Source: Puniceicoccaceae bacterium (GTDB lineage: Bacteria > Verrucomicrobiota > Verrucomicrobiia > Opitutales > JAFGAQ01). From it: a stretch of DNA of 64,000 nucleotides. Every line of letters starts with the position of its first letter. The stretch's first letter is position 1. The position numbers and the translations under genes are program-made. Positions 53,314-62,409 of the stretch are shown in pieces. The notes beneath the pieces are model-generated. The model saw only the letters and a program-made list of their open reading frames with translations. It was not told the DNA's origin and made no database searches. Location of the stretch: the NCBI GenBank assembly GCA_028285755.1, contig JANQOQ010000006.1, positions 1,055,189 to 1,119,188 of the forward strand. Reading direction: 5' to 3'.

Positions 53314-54153
53314 TTAAACAGCTAATTTATCATGATCAATCGTAGTGAGGCGTTCACGTTTTTCGCCCAGCCTCGGGATACAATCGAGCAACGCCTGGGT
53401 GTAGGGATGCTCGGGTTTACTCAATACCTGATCCACAGGGCCCCGCTCAACAATCTCACCACGAAACATGACCGCAACGTCATCTGCAAAGTGATTAACG
53501 ATGCCGAAATTATGTGTGATCAGGAGTATCGCCATACCCGTGCGCTCGCGCACTTCACGCAATAAGTCCATGATCTGTGCCTGGATGGTGACATCCAGGG
53601 CGGTGGTCGGCTCATCCGCAACCAGGATACGCGGCTCACACACCAGCGCCATTGCGATCATAACGCGTTGTTGCATGCCGCCGCTAAGTTGGTGGGGATA
53701 GTCCTTGATCCTTTTTTCAGCGTCGCGAATACCCACCTTATCCAGGGCATCTATGATGTGTGCATTCACATCCTTGATGTGCGGCATATGCAGCTTAATG
53801 GCTTCGGCAATCTGGGAACCGATCGTAAAAACCGGATTCAGCGAAACACTGGGCTCCTGGAAAATGTATGCAATCTCCTTACCCCGTATGTGCCTTAAAT
53901 CCGCGCTGGACATTGCCATGACATCCTGCCCGTCGTAATGCACCTGCCCGTTGATCTCACAGATTGGCGGCTTGGGGAGCAGTCTTGTGAGGGCCATCGC
54001 CGAAACACTTTTACCACTGCCACTCTCTCCCACGACTGCGAGGGTCTTTCCTGCTTCAATGTCAAAGTTGATTCCCTTTACGGCTTCATTAACGCCTTCC
54101 CGGCTGTTGAACTGAATCCTGAGGTCTTTGACACTGAGCAAGGGCGTTTCCAT
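53314..54153 (-). CDS. dppD: Oligopeptide ABC transporter ATPase (DppD/OppD-like)
   Basis: This 279-residue ATPase has GESGSGKSVSAMALTRLL (Walker A), YIFQEPSVSLNPVFTIG (Q-loop), LSGGMQQRVMIAMALV (signature), ILVADEPTTALDVT (Walker B) and ILLITHNFGIVNHF (switch). The C-terminal HPYTQALLDCIPRLG is typical of the oligopeptide/dipeptide subfamily. It lies 4 bp after dppC and 6 bp before dppF. Confidence 0.93.
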   Translation of the reverse strand: METPLLSVKDLRIQFNSREGVNEAVKGINFDIEAGKTLAVVGESGSGKSVSAMALTRLLPKPPICEINGQVHYDGQDVMAMSSADLRHIRGKEIAYIFQEPSVSLNPVFTIGSQIAEAIKLHMPHIKDVNAHIIDALDKVGIRDAEKRIKDYPHQLSGGMQQRVMIAMALVCEPRILVADEPTTALDVTIQAQIMDLLREVRERTGMAILLITHNFGIVNHFADDVAVMFRGEIVERGPVDQVLSKPEHPYTQALLDCIPRLGEKRERLTTIDHDKLAV

Positions 54154-54157
54154 AAAT

Positions 54158-55177
54158 TTATGACGTAGTTTTCATTTTGGGATCAACGATATCACGAAGC
54201 ACATCTCCGAGTATATTAAATGCGATCACCGTTATAAAGATTAAAAATCCGGGGGTGAGCAGCCACCAGAAGTTAAGCATAAACACCTTCATCGACTTCG
54301 CCTGTGATAACATAAGCCCCCAGGACGCTTCAGGCTCCTGAATACCCAGACCCAGGAAAGACAGCGCCGCCTCACCCAGAATATAGTTAGGGATGCTCAA
54401 GGTCGCCGCAACGAGCAGATAGCTGGAGACATTCGGCAATATGTGCTTAAAGAGAATCGCAAACTTACCCTGCCCCATGTTTTCAGCCGCAAGCACGAAC
54501 TGCCGCTGACGAATGGAGAGGGTCATCCCCCGGATCACGCGGGCAGAGCTCGACCACGTGATGAATGCCAACGCAATAATAATCACGTAAAACATCTTAT
54601 CCGAGGGGAAGTAGGGAGCAATCGCTGCCCGCAGGGCGAGCAACAGATACAGCGTGGGAATCGCCAGCAGAAAGTCTACATAGCGCATCATAACCGAGTC
54701 GAATTTACCCCCGAGATAACCCGAAAGTGCGCCTACTACAAAGCCCAGCGTCATCGTAATGGATATCCCTACCAAGCCAATCGTTAGCGAAACGCGTGCA
54801 CCGTGAAGTAGCCGTGTGAATACATCCCGCCCCGTAGAGTCACTGCCAAGCAAGTAAATGCGTGCCTGATCATCCTCGGTATCGAGGCCAAAAAGCTTTC
54901 CGCCGGTAAAAAACTTGATCGGAATGGTCTCCCCTTCAATCGCCTGATATTGAGCTGCCGATGGATCGATATTCTCATAAACTTTCACCTGCAATTTCCA
55001 GTCTTTAAAAACCACGGCTGTCGGTGGGTGGAATGCTTTCTTGAGATTTTGAGTGCTGGGCGGATAAGGTGACAGGAACGGTGCAAAGATCGCACAAAGA
55101 TACAACAATGCCAAAATGATCAGGCAGCTCAGGCTGATGCGATTCCGCAGCAGGCGTATGAAGATCTGTCGTGTCAT
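54158..55177 (-). CDS. dppC: Oligopeptide ABC transporter permease (DppC/OppC/YejE-like)
   Basis: This is a 339-residue permease. The first membrane helix (about 15-37) is followed by an unusually long extracytoplasmic segment (about 38-120) before the conserved LLGSDSTGRDVFTRLLHGARVSL. That extended N-terminal loop is typical of OppC/YejE-type subunits. The remaining five helices include the EAA-loop region ENMGQGKFAILFKHILPNV and end in a GDVLRDIVDPK tail. I chose ATG 55177, which overlaps the dppB stop (ATGA). The frame upstream of it would run into dppB. Confidence 0.92.
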   Translation of the reverse strand: MTRQIFIRLLRNRISLSCLIILALLYLCAIFAPFLSPYPPSTQNLKKAFHPPTAVVFKDWKLQVKVYENIDPSAAQYQAIEGETIPIKFFTGGKLFGLDTEDDQARIYLLGSDSTGRDVFTRLLHGARVSLTIGLVGISITMTLGFVVGALSGYLGGKFDSVMMRYVDFLLAIPTLYLLLALRAAIAPYFPSDKMFYVIIIALAFITWSSSARVIRGMTLSIRQRQFVLAAENMGQGKFAILFKHILPNVSSYLLVAATLSIPNYILGEAALSFLGLGIQEPEASWGLMLSQAKSMKVFMLNFWWLLTPGFLIFITVIAFNILGDVLRDIVDPKMKTTS

Positions 55178-56154
55178 TCCGCACCCCCTTCCGATAGTCG
55201 AATCCGCGGATCCGACCAAGCCAATAATATATCCGCAATCAGGTTACAAATGACCAATACCGTACAACTCATCATCACTGAGCCTATCACCAGAAATTGA
55301 TCCTCTCGAATGAGCGCAAAATAAATCAGGTTCCCTAATCCCGGGTAGCTGAATACGATCTCAATGATTAATGAACCCGATAGCAGGAATGAAAAGGTAA
55401 GCCCGAAGACGCTAATCATGGGATTGATCGCATTACGCAGCACATGTTTGAACATGACTTTGTTCTCCGACAAGCCCTTGGCACGTGCTGTCTTCACAAA
55501 CTCCGCATGCATGGTATCTATGAAGCTTGAGCGCATAATACGCATCACATAGCCGATATAGCCGACGCCCAAAACAAATGCGGGCAAGATCAGATGCTTG
55601 GCAATATCGATCACCTGAGCGAACCACGGAAGATAATCATGCTCGATCGAGGTGAATCCGCCAATGGGTAAAATCCCTGTCTGAGCAACGACATACACGG
55701 CAATGAGCCCCAGGAAAAATTCCGGCATTGAGAGAGCCGCAAACGCTAGAATCGACGATAGGCGATCAAAAATGGAACCCTTTTTGATTGCTGCAAGCAT
55801 ACCTAAAGGAATTGCAATGATCCATGCAAAGACCATGGCACTAATCGCAAGTAAGACGGTCGCAAATATCCGTTCTCCCAGTAGTTCAGCAACCGGCACC
55901 TTATAAGCAAAAGAATAGCCGAGATCAAATTGAACGGCATTTTTCAGCCATAGGAAATACTGTATGGTCCAATGCTGGTCTAATCCGAATTGTCGCTCAA
56001 GCTGCTGAATATACTCATCCGAAATATCGCGTTGCATCCGGATAGGTGTAAGAAAGTCTCCAGGTGTTAAGGACATCAGCAGGAACATTAAAAACGCTAT
56101 CCCCAATAACATGGGAATGAGTGCTAAAATACGCCTGATGATAAATCCGATCAT
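55174..56154 (-). CDS. dppB: Oligopeptide ABC transporter permease (DppB/OppB-like)
   Basis: This is a 326-residue permease with six membrane helices. Signatures are IIRRILALIPMLLGIAFLMF at the N terminus, LTPGDFLTPIR, LERQFGLDQHWTIQYFLWLKN, the EAA-loop ARAKGLSENKVMFKHVLRNA and SGSLIIEIVFSYPGLG. It pairs with DppC to form the channel. It lies 6 bp after the binding-protein gene and overlaps dppC by 4 bp. Confidence 0.94.
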   Translation of the reverse strand: MIGFIIRRILALIPMLLGIAFLMFLLMSLTPGDFLTPIRMQRDISDEYIQQLERQFGLDQHWTIQYFLWLKNAVQFDLGYSFAYKVPVAELLGERIFATVLLAISAMVFAWIIAIPLGMLAAIKKGSIFDRLSSILAFAALSMPEFFLGLIAVYVVAQTGILPIGGFTSIEHDYLPWFAQVIDIAKHLILPAFVLGVGYIGYVMRIMRSSFIDTMHAEFVKTARAKGLSENKVMFKHVLRNAINPMISVFGLTFSFLLSGSLIIEIVFSYPGLGNLIYFALIREDQFLVIGSVMMSCTVLVICNLIADILLAWSDPRIRLSEGGAE

Positions 56155-56160
56155 GATGCC

Positions 56161-58014
56161 CTATTCATCCGCCCACAGTTCGTATAGGTTCCAGTCCGGT
56201 TCCCCATACATCGGCATTTTGATGTTTTTCCATTTACTCTTGAAGCCAGCGTAGTAATTGGGAGATAGCAACATCAGAACGGGTTGCTCCTCGGCCATTA
56301 TCAATTGGATCTCGTCCGATATTGTTTTACGCGTTTCGAAGTCCAAATGCAGATTGAGTTCGTCGGTAAGTTCATCGATCCGTGCTTCCCATTCCGTACT
56401 GGGAGTCTCTTGCTGCGGATACCAAAGGTGTAAACGCCCTTCACTTTTAAATACGTCCTTTAGTGAGCTCGGATCCGGATGTCCGTTACCCAATCCCATA
56501 ATTGCCGCGTCATAATCAAATGAATCCCCGGTTTTGGTGATCAGTGTAGAAAAATCGATAAAGCGTAACTCCAAATCGATACCCAGATCCGCTAAATTTT
56601 CTTTGATGACTGTACACATTTCGGTACGCATCTCATTTTCCTGATTGGTCATCAACGAAAAGGTAACTTCATTGCCCTCAGAGTCCCGCAAAATGTTGTC
56701 ACCTCCCAAAACGAATCCCGCATCCTGGAGTAGCTGCATCGATTTTTCAGGATCGTAAGGATATTTCCGGATTTCAGGATTGTGCCAATTGGTAAATCGA
56801 CTCGGAACAAAGGAATAGAGCGGCTGTCCACGGCCAAAGATGACCGCATTGATAATACCTTCGCGATTGATTGCATAAGATATTGCCTGACGGAAACGCT
56901 TATCCCGAAACCACTTTTGTTTATGAGGCTCTACAAATGGTTTACCATCCTCATTGACCCCTTCATGCTGATTGAACCACAGAAAAGTCAAATTTGCGGT
57001 CGGTCCCCAATTATAAATAGTGAAATCAAATTTATCTGCGTTTTTTTCTACCCAGGGTACATCTGCAGGCAGAATACGATCCAGGGCAGTATCTGTCTCG
57101 CCCTGGGCAAAAATGGCAGCGGCTGCCTGCATATCACGATAAATAGTAACGATCACCCGCTCAACGTAGGGCAAGGGCGTTCCTGCCTGGTCCTCCATAT
57201 AAAAATTGGGATTTCTTACTAATGTAATGCGTTCGCCCGGTTTGTAAGATTCCAGGACATACGGACCTAGTGCCACCAGTTTCTCCGGCTCATTCTTAAG
57301 CGTACTAAGGCTCCATGAATCAAAGAGATCCCCATTTTCAAAATCCTCACGAAGAATATGTTCTGGCAATATATAACCTTCTACTAAGGTCAACAAGGTG
57401 GGTGCATAAACAACCGCTGTCGTTACCTGAACCGTATAATCATCGATTTTCGTAATTTCGTAAGGCTGATTATTTACAGCCATGTAAACCTGGTTTCGGT
57501 TGGGATAACGTTCATCAAAATAACAGTCAAAACTGAAGATCACATCATCCGCATCAAATGGATGACCATCACTCCAATACACCCCCCGCCTTAAATGGAA
57601 CGTATACGTTTTATTATCTTCACTGACCTCCCAACTTTTAGCAAGGCCCGGAACCACCTCTGAGGTATCCTTATCAATCCAAACCAAAGCCCGGCTAAAT
57701 AGGTCGATTATTAACATTGAATAAGTATCTTCAGCGACCACTTTGTTGAGCGTTGAAATATCTCCGGCGATGGACTTGATATACATATCCGACGACCTAC
57801 CCGGATACGGTAACTCAACTATATACGGCTCCGGGGTGCGCGGCATTTCAACAATATGATCGAGGTTGCGGGTTTTCGGACCGCAACCGGTTAAAAATGC
57901 CACAAGGCCTGCTATCAGCAGAGTGACTGAAACCTGAGAGTATGTCTTATATGAAAAAGCCACAATTTCGAAACTAGCGCTAATGAAAGGGATTTTTCGG
58001 GAGTGGCAAACCAT
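56161..58014 (-). CDS. dppA: Oligopeptide-binding lipoprotein (DppA/OppA family)
   Basis: This is a 617-residue family 5 extracellular solute-binding protein. A hydrophobic segment ends in the lipobox LTGC, after a rather long polar N-terminal stretch. Family motifs are PGLAKSWEVSEDNKTYTFHL, GVYWSDGHPFDADDVIFSF, AISYAINREGI and NPNFYMED. It is longer than E. coli DppA (535 residues). It should capture peptides in the periplasm for DppBCDF. I chose ATG 58014, 4 bp after the DUF2851 stop, because the upstream frame overlaps that gene. The first about 30 residues before the hydrophobic core are unusually long for a signal peptide, so a start further in is possible. Confidence 0.9.
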   Translation of the reverse strand: MVCHSRKIPFISASFEIVAFSYKTYSQVSVTLLIAGLVAFLTGCGPKTRNLDHIVEMPRTPEPYIVELPYPGRSSDMYIKSIAGDISTLNKVVAEDTYSMLIIDLFSRALVWIDKDTSEVVPGLAKSWEVSEDNKTYTFHLRRGVYWSDGHPFDADDVIFSFDCYFDERYPNRNQVYMAVNNQPYEITKIDDYTVQVTTAVVYAPTLLTLVEGYILPEHILREDFENGDLFDSWSLSTLKNEPEKLVALGPYVLESYKPGERITLVRNPNFYMEDQAGTPLPYVERVIVTIYRDMQAAAAIFAQGETDTALDRILPADVPWVEKNADKFDFTIYNWGPTANLTFLWFNQHEGVNEDGKPFVEPHKQKWFRDKRFRQAISYAINREGIINAVIFGRGQPLYSFVPSRFTNWHNPEIRKYPYDPEKSMQLLQDAGFVLGGDNILRDSEGNEVTFSLMTNQENEMRTEMCTVIKENLADLGIDLELRFIDFSTLITKTGDSFDYDAAIMGLGNGHPDPSSLKDVFKSEGRLHLWYPQQETPSTEWEARIDELTDELNLHLDFETRKTISDEIQLIMAEEQPVLMLLSPNYYAGFKSKWKNIKMPMYGEPDWNLYELWADE

Positions 58015-58018
58015 CTTT

Positions 58019-59194
58019 TCAACTTTCGAGCCCCATTTGCAGAATTCCCTGATAAAATCCGTTCGCATGAGACACACCCTCGTGATCCTTCACCTTGCTC
58101 TCCCGAAGCAAATTCTGGATTTCATCCGAGATATCTCCCGCAAACCATGCATACCAAAGCTCATACAGCGAGTCATTCATGAGCTCAGCAGCAAAGAGCG
58201 GCCATAAGCCGTCACAACAAAAGGTATTGAGCCGGGATTCACCCATGCAGACTCCCAGTAGATCACTCATCGTTGCCTGAATCCCTTTCTTGATATCATT
58301 AGTCTTTCGGAAATCAATAACTGGCCCAGCTTCATATTTTGTATTTTCCAAAATAGGCTTTAAATCTCGCATAAGCCTTTGTGGCCAATTGGAATCTAAC
58401 TCCAGTAGACGACTGTAATCATGAAGTCGCTTCAATGGATGATTCGCCGGCCTCAGTCCCCGCAAACGCCAGTGCTCTGCCACATTATCGTAAAGCTTCT
58501 CCGGGTTTGTCCAATCATTGAGATCTCCGCCAATGGGATACGCGAGTGCCAGGCGCGACATAGGTGCGCGATTTCGACGATAGCCTAAAACCTCCAGACA
58601 GAGCTGATGACAACTCTCATCCCATGAGTAACGATCCAGTCGGATCTTCGCGTATTTGCACTTTTGCAACCACCGGGTTTTCGCTTTCTCACGCAAAGTA
58701 TTGGCTTGCTCTTCTGCCGACGCTAGCTTGAGAAACTGCTGATAGGCTGTGTTGTTGGTAAAAGGTTCATCCTGGTCGAGTTTCATCGCGGCATTGAGGG
58801 CCAGCGTTTCCAAATCTTCTTCGAGGTAGGGCAACAGGATTAACTCGGTCACCTCCAGGTCAATAGGTTTCTTGGGAGCAAACAGACTTACGTGTAGAAT
58901 AACATTCTGATAATTGGAATCCCGGCTATGCCCATGTCTCAACCAATCCTCCGCATAAAGGTGAATCTCGATATCGCCTTGCAGCAGACGCTCCCCCACC
59001 CTGATTTTTGCCGCCTTAAAATCAGGCCCTTCCAGGTGATTCCAAGATCCGGGATCAATCACCTCTAACGATAGCCCGTTACTGGACTTGAGCTGTTCAT
59101 TGGTAAATTTTTGAGTAGACCAAAGTTGCTGAATCACCCGTTCAGCCAGGGTGAACGGACCATAGAGCCCCTCAACTTCAGCAACCGTGTCCAT
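58019..59194 (-). CDS. DUF2851 family protein, function unknown
   Basis: This 391-residue cytoplasmic protein shows the DUF2851 core near the N terminus: IQQLWSTQKFTNEQL, LEVIDPGSWNHLEGPDFKAAKI, LLQGDIEIHLYAEDWLRHGH and NVILHVSLF. The pattern (Asp-Phe ... Glu-Ile-His, then strand-forming ILHV) recalls nuclease-like folds, but no activity is established. The rest is helical. It begins with ATG in a TGATG overlap with the upstream membrane-protein gene, and ends 4 bp before dppA, so it is embedded in the peptide-transport operon. Confidence 0.8.
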   Translation of the reverse strand: MDTVAEVEGLYGPFTLAERVIQQLWSTQKFTNEQLKSSNGLSLEVIDPGSWNHLEGPDFKAAKIRVGERLLQGDIEIHLYAEDWLRHGHSRDSNYQNVILHVSLFAPKKPIDLEVTELILLPYLEEDLETLALNAAMKLDQDEPFTNNTAYQQFLKLASAEEQANTLREKAKTRWLQKCKYAKIRLDRYSWDESCHQLCLEVLGYRRNRAPMSRLALAYPIGGDLNDWTNPEKLYDNVAEHWRLRGLRPANHPLKRLHDYSRLLELDSNWPQRLMRDLKPILENTKYEAGPVIDFRKTNDIKKGIQATMSDLLGVCMGESRLNTFCCDGLWPLFAAELMNDSLYELWYAWFAGDISDEIQNLLRESKVKDHEGVSHANGFYQGILQMGLES

Positions 59195-59979
59195 CACTCT
59201 TTACGTGCTTCCTCCTCCGTTTCGTCTTCCTCGTAATCCTCATCGTCGTCTTCTTCATCAGACTCCATGCCTACCATAATCTGTTCGAGCATTAAGCCGG
59301 TATTGCTTTTGATTCCACGAATCAAAATAACGACTGCGGTTATCGAGACTGCCATACTTGGAATTACGATGACTACCCAACTCCATGTAAGCATCGCACC
59401 CAATTCTTCATTGTATTGTGCCATATCCACTTCCGGGTGCGTTTTTACCAAAACACGGGCTAATACAAAATTCAGCACAGAGCTCACAAAAAAGGATGCC
59501 CCCAGACACCAGGTCGTTAAACGTAGTGTTTTTTCAAAATCTGCCTTTTTATTATTTTCGTTGAGCCGCTCCTCAACCAGATCTACATGCATCACCTTTC
59601 GGTTATACAAAAGCGTTTTTACCAATGGCCATTTTGTCCACATCGAGCCAATTACGAATAAACCCAAAACGGCAGGTATTGCTGCTTCTTTAACAGCGAG
59701 CCAGAAAGGCTCCAGCTTAAGCACACCGATCACTCCCGTCAGCAGAATATTCACCAAACCTAAAACCGAAAATATGTTAATCTTGCGACTCTGGGCAAAG
59801 TCTTTCAGTCCATACCCCAATGGAAATGCAAGCGCGATTATTAGGATAAGGTTTGGCGATAGGCCAAGCCATTCATCTCCAAATCGTAGCAATAATATAG
59901 GTATAATCAGATTAAACAGGAAATTCGAAAAGAGATCCTCTTTTTTTTCCGGCTTCTGCTTGGCTTCTTTTGATTCCAT
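59194..59979 (-). CDS. Multi-pass membrane protein (VC0807-like), function unknown
   Basis: This 261-residue protein has a charged N terminus (MESKEAKQKPEKKEDLF). Six hydrophobic segments follow, including FLFNLIIPILLLRFGDEWLG, ILIIALAFPLGYGLKD and ILLTGVIGVLKLEPFWLAVKEA, a pattern seen in VC0807-type proteins. The C-terminal about 25 residues are extremely acidic (SDEEDDDEDYEEDETEEE). I chose ATG 59979, since the longer frame to 60018 has no supporting features. It is the first gene of the minus-strand operon that continues through DUF2851 and dppABCDF, and it is divergent from coaB. Confidence 0.65.
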   Translation of the reverse strand: MESKEAKQKPEKKEDLFSNFLFNLIIPILLLRFGDEWLGLSPNLILIIALAFPLGYGLKDFAQSRKINIFSVLGLVNILLTGVIGVLKLEPFWLAVKEAAIPAVLGLFVIGSMWTKWPLVKTLLYNRKVMHVDLVEERLNENNKKADFEKTLRLTTWCLGASFFVSSVLNFVLARVLVKTHPEVDMAQYNEELGAMLTWSWVVIVIPSMAVSITAVVILIRGIKSNTGLMLEQIMVGMESDEEDDDEDYEEDETEEEARKE

Positions 59980-60147
59980 AAATGTATGAAGATGGGATAA
60001 TCTCTTACCGTGTGGCAAAGCTATTTTTCAGCATAACCCTACTTAGAGACGCAATGTCACCCCTAAAGTTCAATAAAGTGAATTGACTCGAATTGGAACA
60101 TTTTGTCTCATTTGCATTCTGAAATCATTTCGTGCGTTCCTTTAAGT

Positions 60148-60792
60148 ATGCAAACCTATCGCAAACGATGTCTTATCACAGCCGGACCAACCCGAGAGTT
60201 CTTTGATCCGGCGCGCTTCATCAGCAACCCATCCACCGGAAAAATGGGATATGCACTCGCAAAATCTGCCCAAATTGCGGGTTGGCATGTAGACTTAGTG
60301 AGTGGACCCGTAAATATATCTAGGCCTGATGGAGTGACCGTGCACAAAGTGGTTACCGGTCAGGAAATGTATGCGGCCTGCAAACCGCTATTCGAAAAAT
60401 GTGACATTCTTATCATGTGCGCGGCCGTGGCAGATTTACGCCCGAAAAATAAATCCCCCGAGAAGTTAAAAAAGAGTGGGATTTCAATGAAAATAGAATT
60501 TGAGCGCGTCATCGATATCCTTAAAACGCTCAGTCAGTCCAAAAGGCATCAAACTTTAGTAGGATTCGCTGCCGAAACCGAAAAAGTCGAGAAATATGCC
60601 CGCAAAAAACTCGTTGAAAAGAATTTGGACTGGATCGTTGCCAATCAAGTCGGAGCAGATGGAGGCGGGTTTGCCGATGACCGCAATACCGTTATGATGA
60701 TTCCCAAGGAGGGTGACGTAACTACTCTTGGCCCCGCATTGAAGACCCAAATAGCGGATCAAATCATCACAATTTTAGACCAATCAGGATAA
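60148..60792 (+). CDS. coaB: Stand-alone phosphopantothenoylcysteine synthetase (CoaB)
   Basis: This 214-residue protein corresponds only to the C-terminal half of bacterial Coa[22 protein letters not shown] and [14 protein letters not shown] form the nucleotide-binding start. [35 protein letters not shown] and [22 protein letters not shown] are the CoaB core. It would join 4'-phosphopantothenate to cysteine with CTP or ATP in coenzyme A synthesis. No flavin-dependent decarboxylase (CoaC) domain is fused or adjacent. I chose ATG 60148, with an in-frame upstream start at 60103 less likely. It lies 8 bp before the histidine kinase gene. Confidence 0.88.
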   Translation: MQTYRKRCLITAGPTREFFDPARFISNPSTGKMGYALAKSAQIAGWHVDLVSGPVNISRPDGVTVHKVVTGQEMYAACKPLFEKCDILIMCAAVADLRPKNKSPEKLKKSGISMKIEFERVIDILKTLSQSKRHQTLVGFAAETEKVEKYARKKLVEKNLDWIVANQVGADGGGFADDRNTVMMIPKEGDVTTLGPALKTQIADQIITILDQSG

Positions 60793-60800
60793 TTATTTAA

Positions 60801-61979
60801 ATGGCAGCTAAACCCAGTGCACTGAATCGTATACTCGGTCGTCTTGATAATCTCGACACGACTAACCTGACGATTCTTGTCCAAAGGCTCGCACGCGAAC
60901 GTGAGCTGCTTGAGACGGTCATTAACTCCGTGCATGATGGGATACTGGTGCTGGATGATATCGGAGTCATCCAATATGCAAATACAGCGAGTCTGCGCAT
61001 CATCGGGCTCAATGATGAGGATATTGGCAAAACGGTCCTGCTCGATAAATGGCCCGACCTTGCAAGGTGGGTGGATATCGAGCATGCAAGTGACGCTATT
61101 GACGAAGCCACTGCAATCACCCGCGAGATTGAAATGCACTACCCGGAGCAACGTTATGTCAGGTTGGTGCTACTACCCATGAATTTCCCCGGAGATACTT
61201 ATTCCAAGGGTTATGTGATGGTGCTGAGTGATATCACCGAAGATAAGGAGTCCACCCAGGAGATGCTCGAGAGTGAGCGCATATCCTCAATTATGTTGCT
61301 CGCTGCAGGCGTAGCCCATGAAATCGGAAATCCGCTGAATTCGCTCAATATCCACCTACAGCTGATCGAGCGAAAACTTAATAAACTGGAGAAAAGCAAA
61401 GAGTCCGAGCAGATCGAAAAATCGATATCGGTGTGTAAGTCGGAAGTAGAACGGCTCAATGATATACTAAACCACTTCCTGGGCGCCATACGTCAGACAC
61501 CCCCGGATTTTCACGATGTAGACCTTATCCCATTATTGGAAGAAGTGCTCACAGTACAGGAAGAAACTTTCAAAACGCAAAAGATCGATATTGATGTCGA
61601 AGTATCTGCACCCCTGCCTGTCATTCAGGCGGACGCAAATCAGATCAAGCAGGTGCTCTACAATATTCTAAAAAATGCGATTGAGGCGATGCCCCGCGGT
61701 GGCAAAATCAAGATCAAGCCTCAAAGCGATGATGAGTTTGTCTACTTATTAGTCGCTGATACCGGGTCAGGCATAGAACCCGAGGAAATATCCAGAATTT
61801 TCAACCCGTACTACTCGACCAAAAAAGACGGACACGGACTCGGCATGATGGTTGTTAACCGTATCATGCGGGCACACGGTGCGAATATCGGTATCGATAG
61901 CAAAGTCGGTAAAGGTACCGTCGTAACACTGCAGTTTCCCCAAAAACACCGCCGAATCAAACTCCTGGAAGAAAGGTAA
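60801..61979 (+). CDS. NtrB-like PAS sensor histidine kinase
   Basis: This is a 392-residue cytoplasmic kinase. A short coiled coil (about 25-40) leads into a PAS domain (about 40-150, VINSVHDGILVLDDIGVIQYAN). HisKA follows with the phospho-accepting His173 in AAGVAHEIGNPLNSLNIHL, then HATPase with VLYNILKNAIEAMPRGGKI, VADTGSGIEPEE and KKDGHGLGMMVVNRIM. The HEIGNPLN form is usual for kinases paired with NtrC-type regulators. The partner regulator gene is downstream (62458) but separated by a 440-bp repeat-bounded unit. Without that unit the two genes would be about 38 bp apart. The signal is unknown, and nitrogen control is not implied. Confidence 0.9.
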   Translation: MAAKPSALNRILGRLDNLDTTNLTILVQRLARERELLETVINSVHDGILVLDDIGVIQYANTASLRIIGLNDEDIGKTVLLDKWPDLARWVDIEHASDAIDEATAITREIEMHYPEQRYVRLVLLPMNFPGDTYSKGYVMVLSDITEDKESTQEMLESERISSIMLLAAGVAHEIGNPLNSLNIHLQLIERKLNKLEKSKESEQIEKSISVCKSEVERLNDILNHFLGAIRQTPPDFHDVDLIPLLEEVLTVQEETFKTQKIDIDVEVSAPLPVIQADANQIKQVLYNILKNAIEAMPRGGKIKIKPQSDDEFVYLLVADTGSGIEPEEISRIFNPYYSTKKDGHGLGMMVVNRIMRAHGANIGIDSKVGKGTVVTLQFPQKHRRIKLLEER

Positions 61980-61997
61980 ATACTATTCAATTCTAGC

Positions 61998-62025
61998 TCT
62001 CACAAAGGCACTAAGACACAAAGAT
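61998..62025 (+). repeat. Left 28-bp terminal inverted repeat
   Basis: This arm is identical over all 28 positions to the reverse complement of 62410-62437. Positions 62001-62024 are three head-to-tail copies of an 8-nt unit with consensus CACWAAGR (62001-62008, 62009-62016 and 62017-62024). The last two bases are the AT of the GxxExxY start codon. The identity ends abruptly on both sides. Confidence 0.95.
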
Positions 62026-62407
62026 GACTGAAAACGAAATAGCGAAAATAGTAGTTAACACCTCATTGAAAATCCACAAGGATCTTGGCAGTGGTTTATT
62101 TGAAAGTGTTTACGAAACCATTCTTGCAAATAAACTTCAAATAGCAGGGCTCTTAGTTAAAAGGCAGGTTGCAGTGCCTATAATCTATGATGATATTGAA
62201 TTTGAAGAAGCTTTTCGCGCTGATATTATTATAGAAGATAAGCTTATCCTCGAGCTGAAATCTGTAGAGAGCATAAGTAATATACACAAAAAACAACTAC
62301 TTACATACCTTAAACTAAGCCACATAAAGTTAGGATTAATAATTAACTTTAACGAAGTTCTTCTGAAGGACGGAATTGTTCGAGTAATCAATGGATATTT
62401 AGAATGA
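62024..62407 (+). CDS. GxxExxY protein (PD-(D/E)XK nuclease superfamily-like)
   Basis: This 127-residue protein carries the family motif GLFESVY (Gly24, Glu27, Tyr30). It also has a plausible nuclease core: FRADIIIEDKLILELKS, with Asp66 and the Glu76-Leu-Lys78 pair, followed by a KKQLLTYLKL helix with Gln90 and Tyr94. All residues expected of a PD-(D/E)XK-type site are therefore present. The family is widespread in environmental bacteria, often in several copies, and has no established function. The gene is bounded by a perfect 28-bp inverted repeat that overlaps its start codon. It is more A+T-rich than its neighbours, which suggests separate origin. It could be a DNase that promotes spread of the unit, but this is inference. 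Confidence 0.88.
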   Translation: MTENEIAKIVVNTSLKIHKDLGSGLFESVYETILANKLQIAGLLVKRQVAVPIIYDDIEFEEAFRADIIIEDKLILELKSVESISNIHKKQLLTYLKLSHIKLGLIINFNEVLLKDGIVRVINGYLE

Positions 62408-62409
62408 GA

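Noticed and set aside
59267..59989. 240-codon open frame on the plus strand
   Set aside because: It is antisense to the membrane-protein gene, which has clear hydrophobic periodicity and an operon context. The antisense product has neither.
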